NCBI RefSeq assembly: GCF_001431295.2
Contig: NZ_LKAJ02000001.1
Coordinates: forward strand, 2,294,001 to 2,358,000
Origin: Candidatus Berkiella aquae
GTDB lineage: Bacteria; Pseudomonadota; Gammaproteobacteria; Berkiellales; Berkiellaceae
Direction: 5' to 3'
DNA: 64,000 nt
Position 1 is the first letter of the stretch, and each line of letters opens with the position of its first letter. Below are positions 36,406-44,287 of this stretch, one piece after another. The notes below the pieces were generated by a model, which saw only the letters and a program-made list of their open reading frames with translations, ran no database searches and was not told the DNA's origin. The position numbers were made by a program, and so were the translations under genes.

Positions 36406-37386
36406 GTGCTGCGTTTAAAAGCTTTGATACCGTTTCTATTTACAGCCTTCATAAGCCAAGACGGATTTGCGCAAACACCGCAAACGGCCGGGGCTTTTCC
36501 TATTTCTGCGCCTCAACAACCTGCTGATCCTGCAAAAATTGAATTAGGCAAAAAACTCTATCAAGAACCGATGTTTGCTAAAGATCTCTCTGCTTCGTGT
36601 GCGAGCTGTCATCAATTAAAAAATGCAGGCGTTGATAACCTTCCACAGTATATTGGTATGAATAAACAAGTGGGAGCAGTCAATACACCCACTATTTTAA
36701 ATGCGAGTCTGAATTTTCGACAATTTTGGGATGGGCGTGCAAAAACCATTGCTGAAGTTATCAGTGATCATGTCAAAGATAAAAGCATTTTTGACAGCAG
36801 TTGGCCAACGATTATTCAACATCTTTCTGAAAACAGTATTTATACTGAAGATTTTAAAAAGATTTATCCACAAGGTATCACCAAAGCAACCATCGAAGAT
36901 GCTTTGACGGTTTACATAGAAAACTTATTAACCAATAATTCCAATTTTGATAAATTCATGGCTGGTGATCGTAATGCATTAACCAATGATGCACAAAAGG
37001 GATTCCGCTTATTTAAAAAATATGGTTGCATCTTCTGCCATCAAGGTCCTAATTTAGGCGGCAATCTTTATCAACGTCTCGGTATTTATAAAGACTATTA
37101 TGCCGACAAAGGGCCTCCCAAAAAATCGGATTTAGGTCTTTATAATGTGACAGGCAAGCCTGAAGATAAATATGTCTTTAAAGTGCCAACGCTACGCAAC
37201 ATAAGTAGAACGGGACCTTATTTACATGATGGTTCCATTAAAACGCTACCTGAAATGATTCAATTAATGGCAATTTATCAAGTTGGGCAACCTTTGAGAA
37301 ATGATGAAGTGAATTCAATCGCAGCATTTTTGCAAAGTTTAAACGGACAACCTGATAATGATTTAATCACTAATCAAGAGAAGTAA
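36406..37386 (+). CDS. Di-haem cytochrome c peroxidase (CcpA/MauG family)
   Basis: A 326-residue periplasmic protein. The N-terminus MLRLKALIPFLFTAFISQDGFAQ is a Sec signal peptide. Two c-type haem sites are visible: CASCH (Cys65-Cys68-His69) and CIFCH (Cys208-Cys211-His212), with the family segments NTPTILNASLNFRQFWDGRA, KVPTLRNISRTGPYLHDGS and the closing SIAAFLQSLNG. The family reduces hydrogen peroxide with electrons from small cytochromes or, as in MauG, oxidises other substrates. The GTG start at 36406 follows AAGGAA; an ATG overlapping it is out of frame. It is the first gene of a three-gene unit with a sensor kinase (8-bp gap) and a YfiR-family protein. Confidence 0.92.
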   Translation: MLRLKALIPFLFTAFISQDGFAQTPQTAGAFPISAPQQPADPAKIELGKKLYQEPMFAKDLSASCASCHQLKNAGVDNLPQYIGMNKQVGAVNTPTILNASLNFRQFWDGRAKTIAEVISDHVKDKSIFDSSWPTIIQHLSENSIYTEDFKKIYPQGITKATIEDALTVYIENLLTNNSNFDKFMAGDRNALTNDAQKGFRLFKKYGCIFCHQGPNLGGNLYQRLGIYKDYYADKGPPKKSDLGLYNVTGKPEDKYVFKVPTLRNISRTGPYLHDGSIKTLPEMIQLMAIYQVGQPLRNDEVNSIAAFLQSLNGQPDNDLITNQEK

Positions 37387-37394
37387 GAGAAATA

Positions 37395-39227
37395 ATGAAT
37401 TTAACTGAGCGAACAAAATACAACATGACCCGCGGACTTATCGCGGGTATTGTTGTTGTGATTGTCGCTATTTATTATGTCAGTGAAATTCGTCCTTTTG
37501 CTTATCGCAATTATGAAACTAATTTAAATCAACTCCAACGTTACGATGCTGAATTAAATGAAGCATTGGTGCAAATTCGATTCGGTATTAAAAAATATTA
37601 TAACCCTATCGATAAAGCCCTAGATGGCATGCATGATACTTTGCAAATTTTAAAAGAAGAATTAGTACAAAGTCCTAATTTCCCTATCAAACGATTAATT
37701 GCCAAAGATGTTGCTATTTTAGAAAAAGCCATTAATGACAAAGAAGAAATCAGCTTACATTTCAAGCGCATAAATCCTGTCCTCATAAATGCAATTTATC
37801 AATTCTCGATAGTGATGGCTGAAATTATTGAAAATCAAGCCAGTACCCAAGCGGTTGAAAGCTCTAGTTTACAAGAACAATATGCGCAGTTATTTAATGC
37901 GCAGTTTATGGAAAAATTGAACAATTTGTTTCGTGGTATTTTAGTTTACATTAATCAACGCAATCTAGATCGTCAGAAATATTTAATGACTTTGGTCCAA
38001 GACATTACCAAAACAATGCAAGAAATCAAAGCGAATCCTCAGAAGTTCTCTTCTTTAGATGTCGATATGGATAGACTTTCACAAGGTCTTGCTTATGCAA
38101 CTAAGATTTTAGAAATACAACCCGAAATATCGAAAATTGATGAATCGTTCTTTGAAGTGCCTATTGTACCCACGATCAGCACTTTAGCTTCTGCTTATAA
38201 ACTTGCTTTTGATGATTATCGGAAAATATCTTCTGCTTTTCGAATTGTTTTGTATATTTTAGTCTTCGTCTTGTTATTAGTCATCCGCTGGGCGTTTATA
38301 CGTTTAGCAGAAATCAATCGACAATTAGAGCAACGTGTTGCTGATAGAACTCGAGAATTGACTGTGAAGAATGCTGATTTGAATGATGCTTTAGCAGACT
38401 TAAAAGAAGCGCAAGATCAACTCATCATGCAAGAAAAAATGGCATCTGTGGGGATGCTAACAACCGGTATTGCTCACGAAATTAAAAACCCATTAAATTT
38501 TGTCAATAATTTCTCAGATTTATCGATTGAATTAGTGGGTGAATTATCAGAAGAACTTGCGGCCAATAAAGATAAACTCAGTCAAGATGCTTTAGAATAT
38601 GTTGAAGGCATTTTAAATGATTTAAAAACCAATTGCGCTAAAATCAAAGAACATGGTACGCGCGCAGATAATATCGTTAAAAATATGCTGATGCACTCTC
38701 AAGAATCGGGTGTGCAAAAAGAGATGGTCGACATAAAAGCATTACTTGATGAAAATTATCAGATTGCACTTGAAAGCTTCCGTAACACACAAGGTAAATT
38801 CGATCTGCTATTAGATAAATCATTTCCAGAAAACAAAATTAGTTTACTAGCTGTTCCTCAAGCGATAGGACGCGTATTTATCTATTTAATTGACAACGCT
38901 TTATATGCACTGCGAGAAAAGAAATTAATTGCTCCTGCTGATTACCAACCCACTCTCTCTTTAACGATTGAAGAACAAGCAGAGCAAGTAACTATAAAGC
39001 TTAGAGATAATGGTGGTGGGATCCCTAAAAAGAATATAGATAAAGTCTTTGAACCCTTCTTCACCACAAAACCAACCGGAAAAGGAAATACAGGTCTTGG
39101 TTTATCTATCTGCTATGATACAGTAGTAAAGCAACATAAAGGTGAACTACGGGTTGCCTCGGAAGAAGGTGCCTTTACTGAGTTTACGGTTGTGCTACCT
39201 ATCAATGCGAGACAAACAAAAAGCTAA
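37395..39227 (+). CDS. Membrane sensor histidine kinase, DAHL-type sensor domain
   Basis: A 610-residue kinase. Membrane helices at about 12-30 and 283-302 bracket a 250-residue, mostly helical periplasmic region whose start (LQRYDAELNEALVQIRFG then YNPIDKAL) resembles the DAHL domain. A coiled coil (QLEQRVADRTRELTVKNADL) leads to the dimerisation domain with the phospho-acceptor His361 in IAHEIKNPLNFVNNF, then the ATPase: N-box DNALYAL (about 500), DNGGGIP (538), the FFTTKPTG motif and NTGLGLSI. No receiver domain or adjacent response regulator is seen, so the output partner is elsewhere. It sits between the peroxidase and YfiR genes; a role in sensing envelope redox or peroxide conditions is an inference from this context. 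Confidence 0.9.
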   Translation: MNLTERTKYNMTRGLIAGIVVVIVAIYYVSEIRPFAYRNYETNLNQLQRYDAELNEALVQIRFGIKKYYNPIDKALDGMHDTLQILKEELVQSPNFPIKRLIAKDVAILEKAINDKEEISLHFKRINPVLINAIYQFSIVMAEIIENQASTQAVESSSLQEQYAQLFNAQFMEKLNNLFRGILVYINQRNLDRQKYLMTLVQDITKTMQEIKANPQKFSSLDVDMDRLSQGLAYATKILEIQPEISKIDESFFEVPIVPTISTLASAYKLAFDDYRKISSAFRIVLYILVFVLLLVIRWAFIRLAEINRQLEQRVADRTRELTVKNADLNDALADLKEAQDQLIMQEKMASVGMLTTGIAHEIKNPLNFVNNFSDLSIELVGELSEELAANKDKLSQDALEYVEGILNDLKTNCAKIKEHGTRADNIVKNMLMHSQESGVQKEMVDIKALLDENYQIALESFRNTQGKFDLLLDKSFPENKISLLAVPQAIGRVFIYLIDNALYALREKKLIAPADYQPTLSLTIEEQAEQVTIKLRDNGGGIPKKNIDKVFEPFFTTKPTGKGNTGLGLSICYDTVVKQHKGELRVASEEGAFTEFTVVLPINARQTKS

Positions 39228-39241
39228 CGTTGGTTTAATGC

Positions 39242-39931
39242 ATGAAGAATTTTGTTACAACGCGCCTACTGCGACTGTTAACTAGCTCCTTAGTGGTTAG
39301 CCAGCTTGCAATTTTTTCAAGTTCACTCTTTGCCAGTGCTTTACCTACTGCGCAAGATGGTGAAGCAATGTCAGCTATGCCCGCTGGTGGCGGCAGCAGC
39401 GAGTATTCGCCTGAATCACGCGAATACCATTTAAAAGCCGCTTTCTTACGTTACGTTGCTAAATTTGTTGAATGGCCAGAAAGCAGCTTACCAGAGAGCA
39501 CTATTAATATCTGCGTGCTGGGCCAAGTACCTTCTTTTCAAGGGCTTAACTCTATTAATGGCAAAATTGTCAGTGATCGCGCTTTAAATATTTTGAAAAT
39601 TAACAAAGTGTCTGAAGCCGCTAATCATTGCCAAATCCTTTTTGTTACCAAAACAGAACAAGACAATGTTAAAAGCATTCTCACTTCCATCGAAAATAAA
39701 CCGATTTTAGGTTTTGGTGATATGGATGGGTTTGCAGAAGCTGGCGGTTCAATGAACTTCTATATTGTGAATAATCGCTTAGCAATTATGACAAACTTGC
39801 CCGCAGTCGAAAAAGCAGGCTTAAAAATCAATCCTCGCATGTTACGACTCGTTACGATTGTCCCACCTATCGATCAGTCAAGCTTTGATAAAGGCCCACC
39901 GCCTGATGATAAGGTTGAAAAGATGAATTAA
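39242..39931 (+). CDS. YfiR-family (DUF4154) periplasmic protein
   Basis: A 229-residue protein with an N-terminal signal segment (LLTSSLVVSQLAIFSSSLFA). The DUF4154 domain spans about residues 60-210: YHLKAAFLRYVAKFVEWPES, INICVLGQVPSF, CQILFVTKTEQ, ILGFGDMDGFAEAGGSMNF and the C-terminal NPRMLRLVTIV. In Pseudomonas, YfiR is a periplasmic repressor of the diguanylate cyclase YfiN. Here no cyclase is adjacent; instead the gene follows a histidine kinase by 14 bp, so it may modulate that sensor. A Gly-rich linker follows the signal peptide. It converges on the phosphorylase gene with a small hairpin between them. Confidence 0.88.
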   Translation: MKNFVTTRLLRLLTSSLVVSQLAIFSSSLFASALPTAQDGEAMSAMPAGGGSSEYSPESREYHLKAAFLRYVAKFVEWPESSLPESTINICVLGQVPSFQGLNSINGKIVSDRALNILKINKVSEAANHCQILFVTKTEQDNVKSILTSIENKPILGFGDMDGFAEAGGSMNFYIVNNRLAIMTNLPAVEKAGLKINPRMLRLVTIVPPIDQSSFDKGPPPDDKVEKMN

Positions 39932-39937
39932 GCTGTC

Positions 39938-39958
39938 CTCCGGCGTAATCAGCCGGAG
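39938..39958. terminator. Hairpin between convergent genes
   Basis: CTCCGGC (39938-39944) and GCCGGAG (39952-39958) form a 7-bp GC stem with a 7-nt loop just after the YfiR stop. No T-run follows, so terminator function is uncertain. Confidence 0.45.
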
Positions 39959-39994
39959 CCAGAACTGTCTGAAGTAGCTAGAACAACATGACAG

Positions 39995-40726
39995 TTAAGT
40001 TGATTTCTGCGTCTCATCCAAAATAATGGCTTCAACCAAGTCTTCAACCCATTTCTCACCGCGAGACAGCTTAAACTCATCAATCGATTCATGAACTGCC
40101 GCCTTGCGTACAACCAACGCAATACAAGCATAATCCAAGCCTAATTCACGAGCTAAAGCCGCTTCTGGCATTCCAGTCATACCCACCAAATGACAACCAT
40201 CGCGCGCAATACGCTCAATTTCCGCCGCTGTTTCCAAGCGTGGACCTTGAGTGATAGCATAGGTTGCTTTAGCAATGACGGGAAAACTAAATTTCTCAGC
40301 ATTCTGGAAGATTTGTTGCCGTAATTGTTCACTGTAAGGCTCAGTAAAATTGATATGGGTTACTTCAGATTCACCTAAGAAAGTATTTTCGCGCCCATAG
40401 GTATAATCAATTAACTGATCGGGTACAACGACATCTCCTGCGCTAAAGAAATCAGCAATACCTGCCACCGCTGCCGTCGCAATGACCGTTTGTACACCAG
40501 CATCTCTCAATGCCCAGATATTCGCGCGATAATTAATTTGATGTGGTTGCATCGGCTCTTGGCTACCGCGACGTGGCAAATAAACCACTTCTTGATCGCC
40601 TAAGATCCCATAGCTAAGAGGAGCCGATGGCTCCCCATAAGGTGTTTTAACGCTAGTGCTATGAGTAATCACTAAGTTTTTAAGGGAGGCAAAATGAGAG
40701 CCTCCGATGACAGCAATTTTATTCAT
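39995..40726 (-). CDS. S-methyl-5'-thioinosine/thioadenosine phosphorylase (PNP/MTAP family)
   Basis: A 243-residue nucleoside phosphorylase of the MTAP/PNP class II type. Motifs: IAVIGGSHF at the N-terminus, the phosphate-site LPRRGS, PHQINYRANIWALRDAGV, ATAAVAGIADFFSAGDVVVP, the QGPRLETAAEI segment and VGMTGMPEAALARELGL. Gammaproteobacterial proteins of this length with HQINYRAN are commonly S-methyl-5'-thioinosine phosphorylases, acting in purine and methionine salvage from polyamine by-products, but the substrate cannot be proven from sequence. It is 11 bp downstream of hpt in the same unit, which fits purine salvage: the hypoxanthine released would be used by Hpt. Confidence 0.85.
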   Translation of the reverse strand: MNKIAVIGGSHFASLKNLVITHSTSVKTPYGEPSAPLSYGILGDQEVVYLPRRGSQEPMQPHQINYRANIWALRDAGVQTVIATAAVAGIADFFSAGDVVVPDQLIDYTYGRENTFLGESEVTHINFTEPYSEQLRQQIFQNAEKFSFPVIAKATYAITQGPRLETAAEIERIARDGCHLVGMTGMPEAALARELGLDYACIALVVRKAAVHESIDEFKLSRGEKWVEDLVEAIILDETQKST

Positions 40727-40737
40727 CGATATTGATT

Positions 40738-41313
40738 TTATTCATCTTCTTCAGCGACAGCAAAAATGCCCGGCGCGTTTCGAAGATAACCCTGGTAATC
40801 CATTCCATAACCATATACATACCGGTTTTCAACAATAATCCCGGTGTAATCTGCTTTTTGCACAGCAAGGGGTGGACGTGTTACTTCTTTTTCCACTAAC
40901 ACCGCTGTTTTGACTGCGCGTGCACCTTGTTCTTGGCAATAATCAATAATCCCGGCCAACGTGATACCGTGATCTAAAATATCATCGACCACTAAAACCG
41001 TTCTGCCCTTCAATGATAACCGAGGCTTAACAACCCATTTTAACTGAGAGCCAACAGTTTCATCCCCATAACGCGAAGCATGGATATAATCCATTTGCAG
41101 CGGGAAATCGAGTAAGGTTAGCAATTTACCTGTTAAAACGACGCCCCCAATCAGCACACAAAGTACAATCGGATTTTCATCTTGTAGATCAGTGTGGATG
41201 GCTGTTGCCATGTTTTTTAAAGCGCGCTCAATTTGCTCTGAATTATAGAGACATTTAGCCCGTGAAGTGACACCTTTAATTTTCAACGGTGCAGTCAATT
41301 CTGCCATAACCAA
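40738..41313 (-). CDS. hpt: Hypoxanthine-guanine phosphoribosyltransferase
   Basis: A 191-residue type I phosphoribosyltransferase converting hypoxanthine (and guanine) plus PRPP to IMP/GMP. The PRPP-binding motif VLVVDDILDHGITLAGI is clear, as are the PPi-loop region CVLIGGVVLTGKLL and the flexible-loop ASRYGDETVG. The C-terminal YVYGYGMDYQGYLRNAPGIFAV has the hood-domain signature of bacterial HPRT. It lies between nagZ (62-bp gap) and the phosphorylase, suggesting one leftward transcript that ends in purine salvage. Confidence 0.93.
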   Translation of the reverse strand: MVMAELTAPLKIKGVTSRAKCLYNSEQIERALKNMATAIHTDLQDENPIVLCVLIGGVVLTGKLLTLLDFPLQMDYIHASRYGDETVGSQLKWVVKPRLSLKGRTVLVVDDILDHGITLAGIIDYCQEQGARAVKTAVLVEKEVTRPPLAVQKADYTGIIVENRYVYGYGMDYQGYLRNAPGIFAVAEEDE

Positions 41314-41375
41314 TGGTTTACCCTTACTGCAAAAACGTTATAGGTTATGAGTTTTTAAATAGAACTGCAAGTTTA

Positions 41376-42428
41376 TCAGGAATGAGTTTCATAACTAGAT
41401 AACTCGTTTAATACCCCTGATGCTTGCTGCCATTCTACGGATTCTGCTAACAGCGGCCAATGAGGGACCTGCCCCTGCGCTAATAAACTTTGACGTCGGT
41501 ATTGCGTCATTTCATTGGGGACTTCTTTGAGTGAATCTAAAGCTTCAACCGCACCTTGGCGATAATTGCAAATTAATAAATAATCACAACCTGCATCAAG
41601 TGCACGTTCTGCCCGCTGCGCATACGTCCCCATTCCAACAGCCCCACCCATAGATAAGTCATCGCTAACAATAGCACCCTTAAAGCCTAATTGCTGGCGC
41701 AAAACAGTTTGTAGCCAATACGGTGAAAACCCAACAGGAAGGGGATCAATTTCTTGATAAACAATATGGGCAGGCATAATAGCGCTTAATCCCTGCTGAA
41801 TAACCTGACTAAACGGCAGCATGTCTCTTTCAATTTCAGCTTGAGTGCTCATATCTACCGGCAATCCTAAATGAGAATCTAATGCCACTGAGCCATGCCC
41901 TGGAAAATGCTTACCCGTTGCCCTCATCCCCGCTTGAGCCATGCCTTTAATATAAGCCATCGCAAGTTTTGACACGATTTCGGGCTGGGAATGAAATGCT
42001 CTATCACCGATGATCTCACTAACCCCTTTGTCTAAATCCAATACAGGTGCAAAACTTAAATCAACACCCAGCGAGCGTACCTCTAAAGCCATTAAGTAGC
42101 CTAATTTTTCAGCCATTATTAGCACTTGAGGCAATGATGCTGCTTTGCTATCTAGCTTTTCTCCTAAAACACGTAGTTTTGGTAAGCGGGTCATCCCTTT
42201 AATAAAACGCTGGACTCGCCCTCCCTCTTGATCAACACATAGCAATAAATTAGAGCGCAATGCTTTTATTTCACGTGCTAATTGTGCTAGTTGCGCAGGA
42301 CTCTCATAATTGCGGCTAAAGAATATGACCCCACCAACTAAGGGATGTTGCAGGATCTCTTTATCTTCTGGTTTTAAATTGAATCCTTCAATATCCAACA
42401 AGATGGGACCAAGCGTTGCTTTATTCAT
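41376..42428 (-). CDS. nagZ: Beta-N-acetylhexosaminidase NagZ
   Basis: A 350-residue glycoside hydrolase family 3 enzyme that removes GlcNAc from anhydro-muropeptides in the cytoplasm during peptidoglycan recycling. Typical features: GPILLDIEGFNLKPEDKEIL at the N-terminus, VDQEGGRVQRF, the KHFPGHG motif with the catalytic Asp-His of DSHLGLP, and the acid-base/nucleophile region IVSDDLSMGGA. No signal peptide, as expected. It starts 3 bp after the L,D-transpeptidase stop, which links wall cross-linking and recycling in one unit. Confidence 0.95.
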   Translation of the reverse strand: MNKATLGPILLDIEGFNLKPEDKEILQHPLVGGVIFFSRNYESPAQLAQLAREIKALRSNLLLCVDQEGGRVQRFIKGMTRLPKLRVLGEKLDSKAASLPQVLIMAEKLGYLMALEVRSLGVDLSFAPVLDLDKGVSEIIGDRAFHSQPEIVSKLAMAYIKGMAQAGMRATGKHFPGHGSVALDSHLGLPVDMSTQAEIERDMLPFSQVIQQGLSAIMPAHIVYQEIDPLPVGFSPYWLQTVLRQQLGFKGAIVSDDLSMGGAVGMGTYAQRAERALDAGCDYLLICNYRQGAVEALDSLKEVPNEMTQYRRQSLLAQGQVPHWPLLAESVEWQQASGVLNELSSYETHS

Positions 42429-42431
42429 ACT

Positions 42432-42974
42432 TCATCCTTGTATTAACACAGGGGTTTTAGGAGGTATCAGATCAAAGAGTTCGATAATATCGTCGTTATG
42501 CATTCGGATGCAGCCATGCGAAGCAGGTGTTCCTGTTATTTTTTCATCAGGACATCCATGAATGTAAATATATCGCTGCATGGTATCGCAATCTTGCAAA
42601 CGGTTTTTACCCAGTTCTAAACCACTTAACCATAAAATGCGGGATAAGATCCAATCTCGATTGGGATGCATTAAAGCAAGTTCAGGGGAATAAATTTCTC
42701 CGGTAAAACGCCTACCCACAAAAACCGCTTTTTTGGGATAATTTGCACCAATTTTGGCACGGATAATATGCTGGCCACGAGGTGTTTGTTCACTACCTTT
42801 TTTCTCGCCTACCCCTTTGGCTGCGGTAGAAATCAGATAGCTTTTTAAAACTTTTTTATCCTGCAAATGGTGTAATTGCTGACTGGCCACATCAATGATT
42901 AATGTTTGCAAACCACCGCCCTCTTCGTAAAAGCTTATTGTCTCAAAATCAGCCGGTTGTGCAACTGCTCTCAC
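42432..42974 (-). CDS. L,D-transpeptidase (YkuD domain)
   Basis: A 180-residue YkuD-domain protein. The catalytic signature is intact: HGCPDEKITGTPASHGCIRM, with the nucleophilic Cys in SHGCIRM and the upstream His. Near the N-terminus LQTLIIDVASQQLHHLQ is the usual first strands of the fold, and GQHIIRAKIGAN follows. These enzymes form 3-3 peptidoglycan cross-links or attach lipoproteins. No signal peptide is visible with the GTG start at 42974, which is odd for a periplasmic enzyme; a start further upstream is possible, but the frame there reaches into the region of the divergent gene. Adjacent to nagZ. Confidence 0.88.
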   Translation of the reverse strand: MRAVAQPADFETISFYEEGGGLQTLIIDVASQQLHHLQDKKVLKSYLISTAAKGVGEKKGSEQTPRGQHIIRAKIGANYPKKAVFVGRRFTGEIYSPELALMHPNRDWILSRILWLSGLELGKNRLQDCDTMQRYIYIHGCPDEKITGTPASHGCIRMHNDDIIELFDLIPPKTPVLIQG

Positions 42975-43012
42975 AGTTCTATAGTCATCTTGTTTTTCAA
43001 CAGGAGTATTTT

Positions 43013-43438
43013 ATGAAAGTTAGTATGAGAAAATTAGGTTTTATGAGTGTGGGTCTAATGTGCAGTAGCCTTGCGATGGCATTACCTTCCCAAATTACTT
43101 TTACCAACGAAACGTCACTTTCATTAGGCACCTCTATTGCAGGATTGCCTGGTCAGGGTATTTTACCTTACACAACTAAATCAGCTTCTTATGTTATTGT
43201 GAGCATGGGCTGCTTCTATGGTAGCAGCGACCCAAAAAATTGTCCTATCCAATTCACCGATAGAAACAATGAGAACGTTCTTGTTGCTACGGTTTATATC
43301 AATCCAGAAACAGGTGAGCTTAATCAGGCTCCTGAGTTTAGTAGCTCCTATGCTGACTATGAAGCGAAAGGGTGGGAATCAAAACCGATTGACCATATCT
43401 ATATTGTGAAAAAAGCAGGTAACGCAGAAGCCGCATAA
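43013..43438 (+). CDS. Small secreted hypothetical protein
   Basis: A 141-residue protein with a clear signal peptide (MRKLGFMSVGLMCSSLAMA, cleavage probably after AMA). The mature part begins LPSQITFTNETSLSLGTSIAGLPG and appears beta-rich with one Cys pair (GCFYGSSDPKNCP). The C-terminus is a strand HIYIVKKAG. AGGAG 7 bp before the ATG supports the start. No family recognised; similar small periplasmic proteins occur in Legionella-like bacteria, but this is only an impression. A strong bidirectional terminator follows. Confidence 0.75.
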   Translation: MKVSMRKLGFMSVGLMCSSLAMALPSQITFTNETSLSLGTSIAGLPGQGILPYTTKSASYVIVSMGCFYGSSDPKNCPIQFTDRNNENVLVATVYINPETGELNQAPEFSSSYADYEAKGWESKPIDHIYIVKKAGNAEAA

Positions 43439-43450
43439 CAATCGCTAAAA

Positions 43451-43476
43451 AAAAAGCCCCTTTAAAGGGGCTTTTT
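43451..43476. terminator. Bidirectional Rho-independent terminator
   Basis: AAAAAGCCCCTTT and its reverse complement AAAGGGGCTTTTT sit back to back (43451-43476), flanked by an A-run on the left and a T-run on the right, between two convergent genes. Confidence 0.9.
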
Positions 43477-43492
43477 TTCGTATTCAGTTCGA

Positions 43493-44119
43493 TTAGTCAA
43501 CCAATTCTTCTTCTCTGACGGAAGTGTGAACTGTCGCAGGCATTTGTACCTTACGATTTGCTAACATTTCTAACCAAGCTTTTAACTCTTCACATTGACG
43601 TTGAGCCAGTTTTGGATCTTTAAAAGTATGCGTTAACAAGAACATACCTTGAACGCTTGAGATCAGATTTAAAGATAAGCCAGGTGCTTTATCTTCTAAA
43701 CCTAATGCTCTGAACTGTTCTTCAGACCATTGCAAAATATCATGCAGTAGTTTTGCAGCTAGATCGGATAATGCACCACCTTGCTTACCTAATTCTTGGC
43801 ACAAGCCACCAATTGGGCAACCAAAACGAGCTGTGACTTCTAAATGTTCTAGGCTGTATTTAACTAATGTCATTAAACGAGCCAGTGGATCTGAAATTTC
43901 AGACCAAGAAGCTAAACGTTCTGACCATTCAGCTGCTCTTTTCTCGATAACAGCAATACCAATGGCTTCTTTGGTTTTGAAATAGTAATAAACATTCCCT
44001 AGCGGTACATCAGCTTCTTGAGCAATGTCAGCTAGAGTTGTTAAGTTGAAGCCTTGTTGGTGAATTAAAACCTTGGCTGCTTCGATGAGTCGTATACGTT
44101 TATCAGTTTTCCGTGGCAT
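43493..44119 (-). CDS. TetR-family transcriptional regulator
   Basis: A 208-residue TetR regulator. The N-terminal helix-turn-helix is canonical: TTLADIAQEADVPLGNVYYYFKTKEAI. The C-terminal ligand domain contains FGCPIGGLCQELGKQGG, a Cys-containing signature shared by a TetR subgroup whose ligand I cannot name. I use the ATG at 44119 (MPRKTDKR), the usual family start; an ATG at 44128 and a TTG at 44158 are alternatives. A perfect palindrome lies about 100 bp upstream and may be its own operator. Position just after the FadL-like gene and near the beta-oxidation operon suggests control of lipid genes, but this is inferred from context only. Confidence 0.88.
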   Translation of the reverse strand: MPRKTDKRIRLIEAAKVLIHQQGFNLTTLADIAQEADVPLGNVYYYFKTKEAIGIAVIEKRAAEWSERLASWSEISDPLARLMTLVKYSLEHLEVTARFGCPIGGLCQELGKQGGALSDLAAKLLHDILQWSEEQFRALGLEDKAPGLSLNLISSVQGMFLLTHTFKDPKLAQRQCEELKAWLEMLANRKVQMPATVHTSVREEELVD

Positions 44120-44206
44120 AACGTCCATAGTCCATTTTTTTTTAGGGATAAACTTCAATCCACTTTATTGTCGCTGATTTACATCCATCCACTTACCTAC
44201 ACAACT

Positions 44207-44250
44207 ATGGTTACTGTTTGAAACCAAGTTGGTTTCAAAACAATAACCAT
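44207..44250. promoter_or_regulatory. Palindromic operator candidate
   Basis: TTGAAACCAA (44218-44227), one central base, and its exact reverse complement (44229-44238). The symmetry extends imperfectly to ATGGTTA at 44207 and TAACCAT ending at 44250. The size and form suit a TetR dimer site, in the short space between the TetR gene and the FadL-like gene. Confidence 0.6.
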
Positions 44251-44287
44251 AACCCCTTTTTGCTAAGCGCTTTGCTAACTCAACAGA

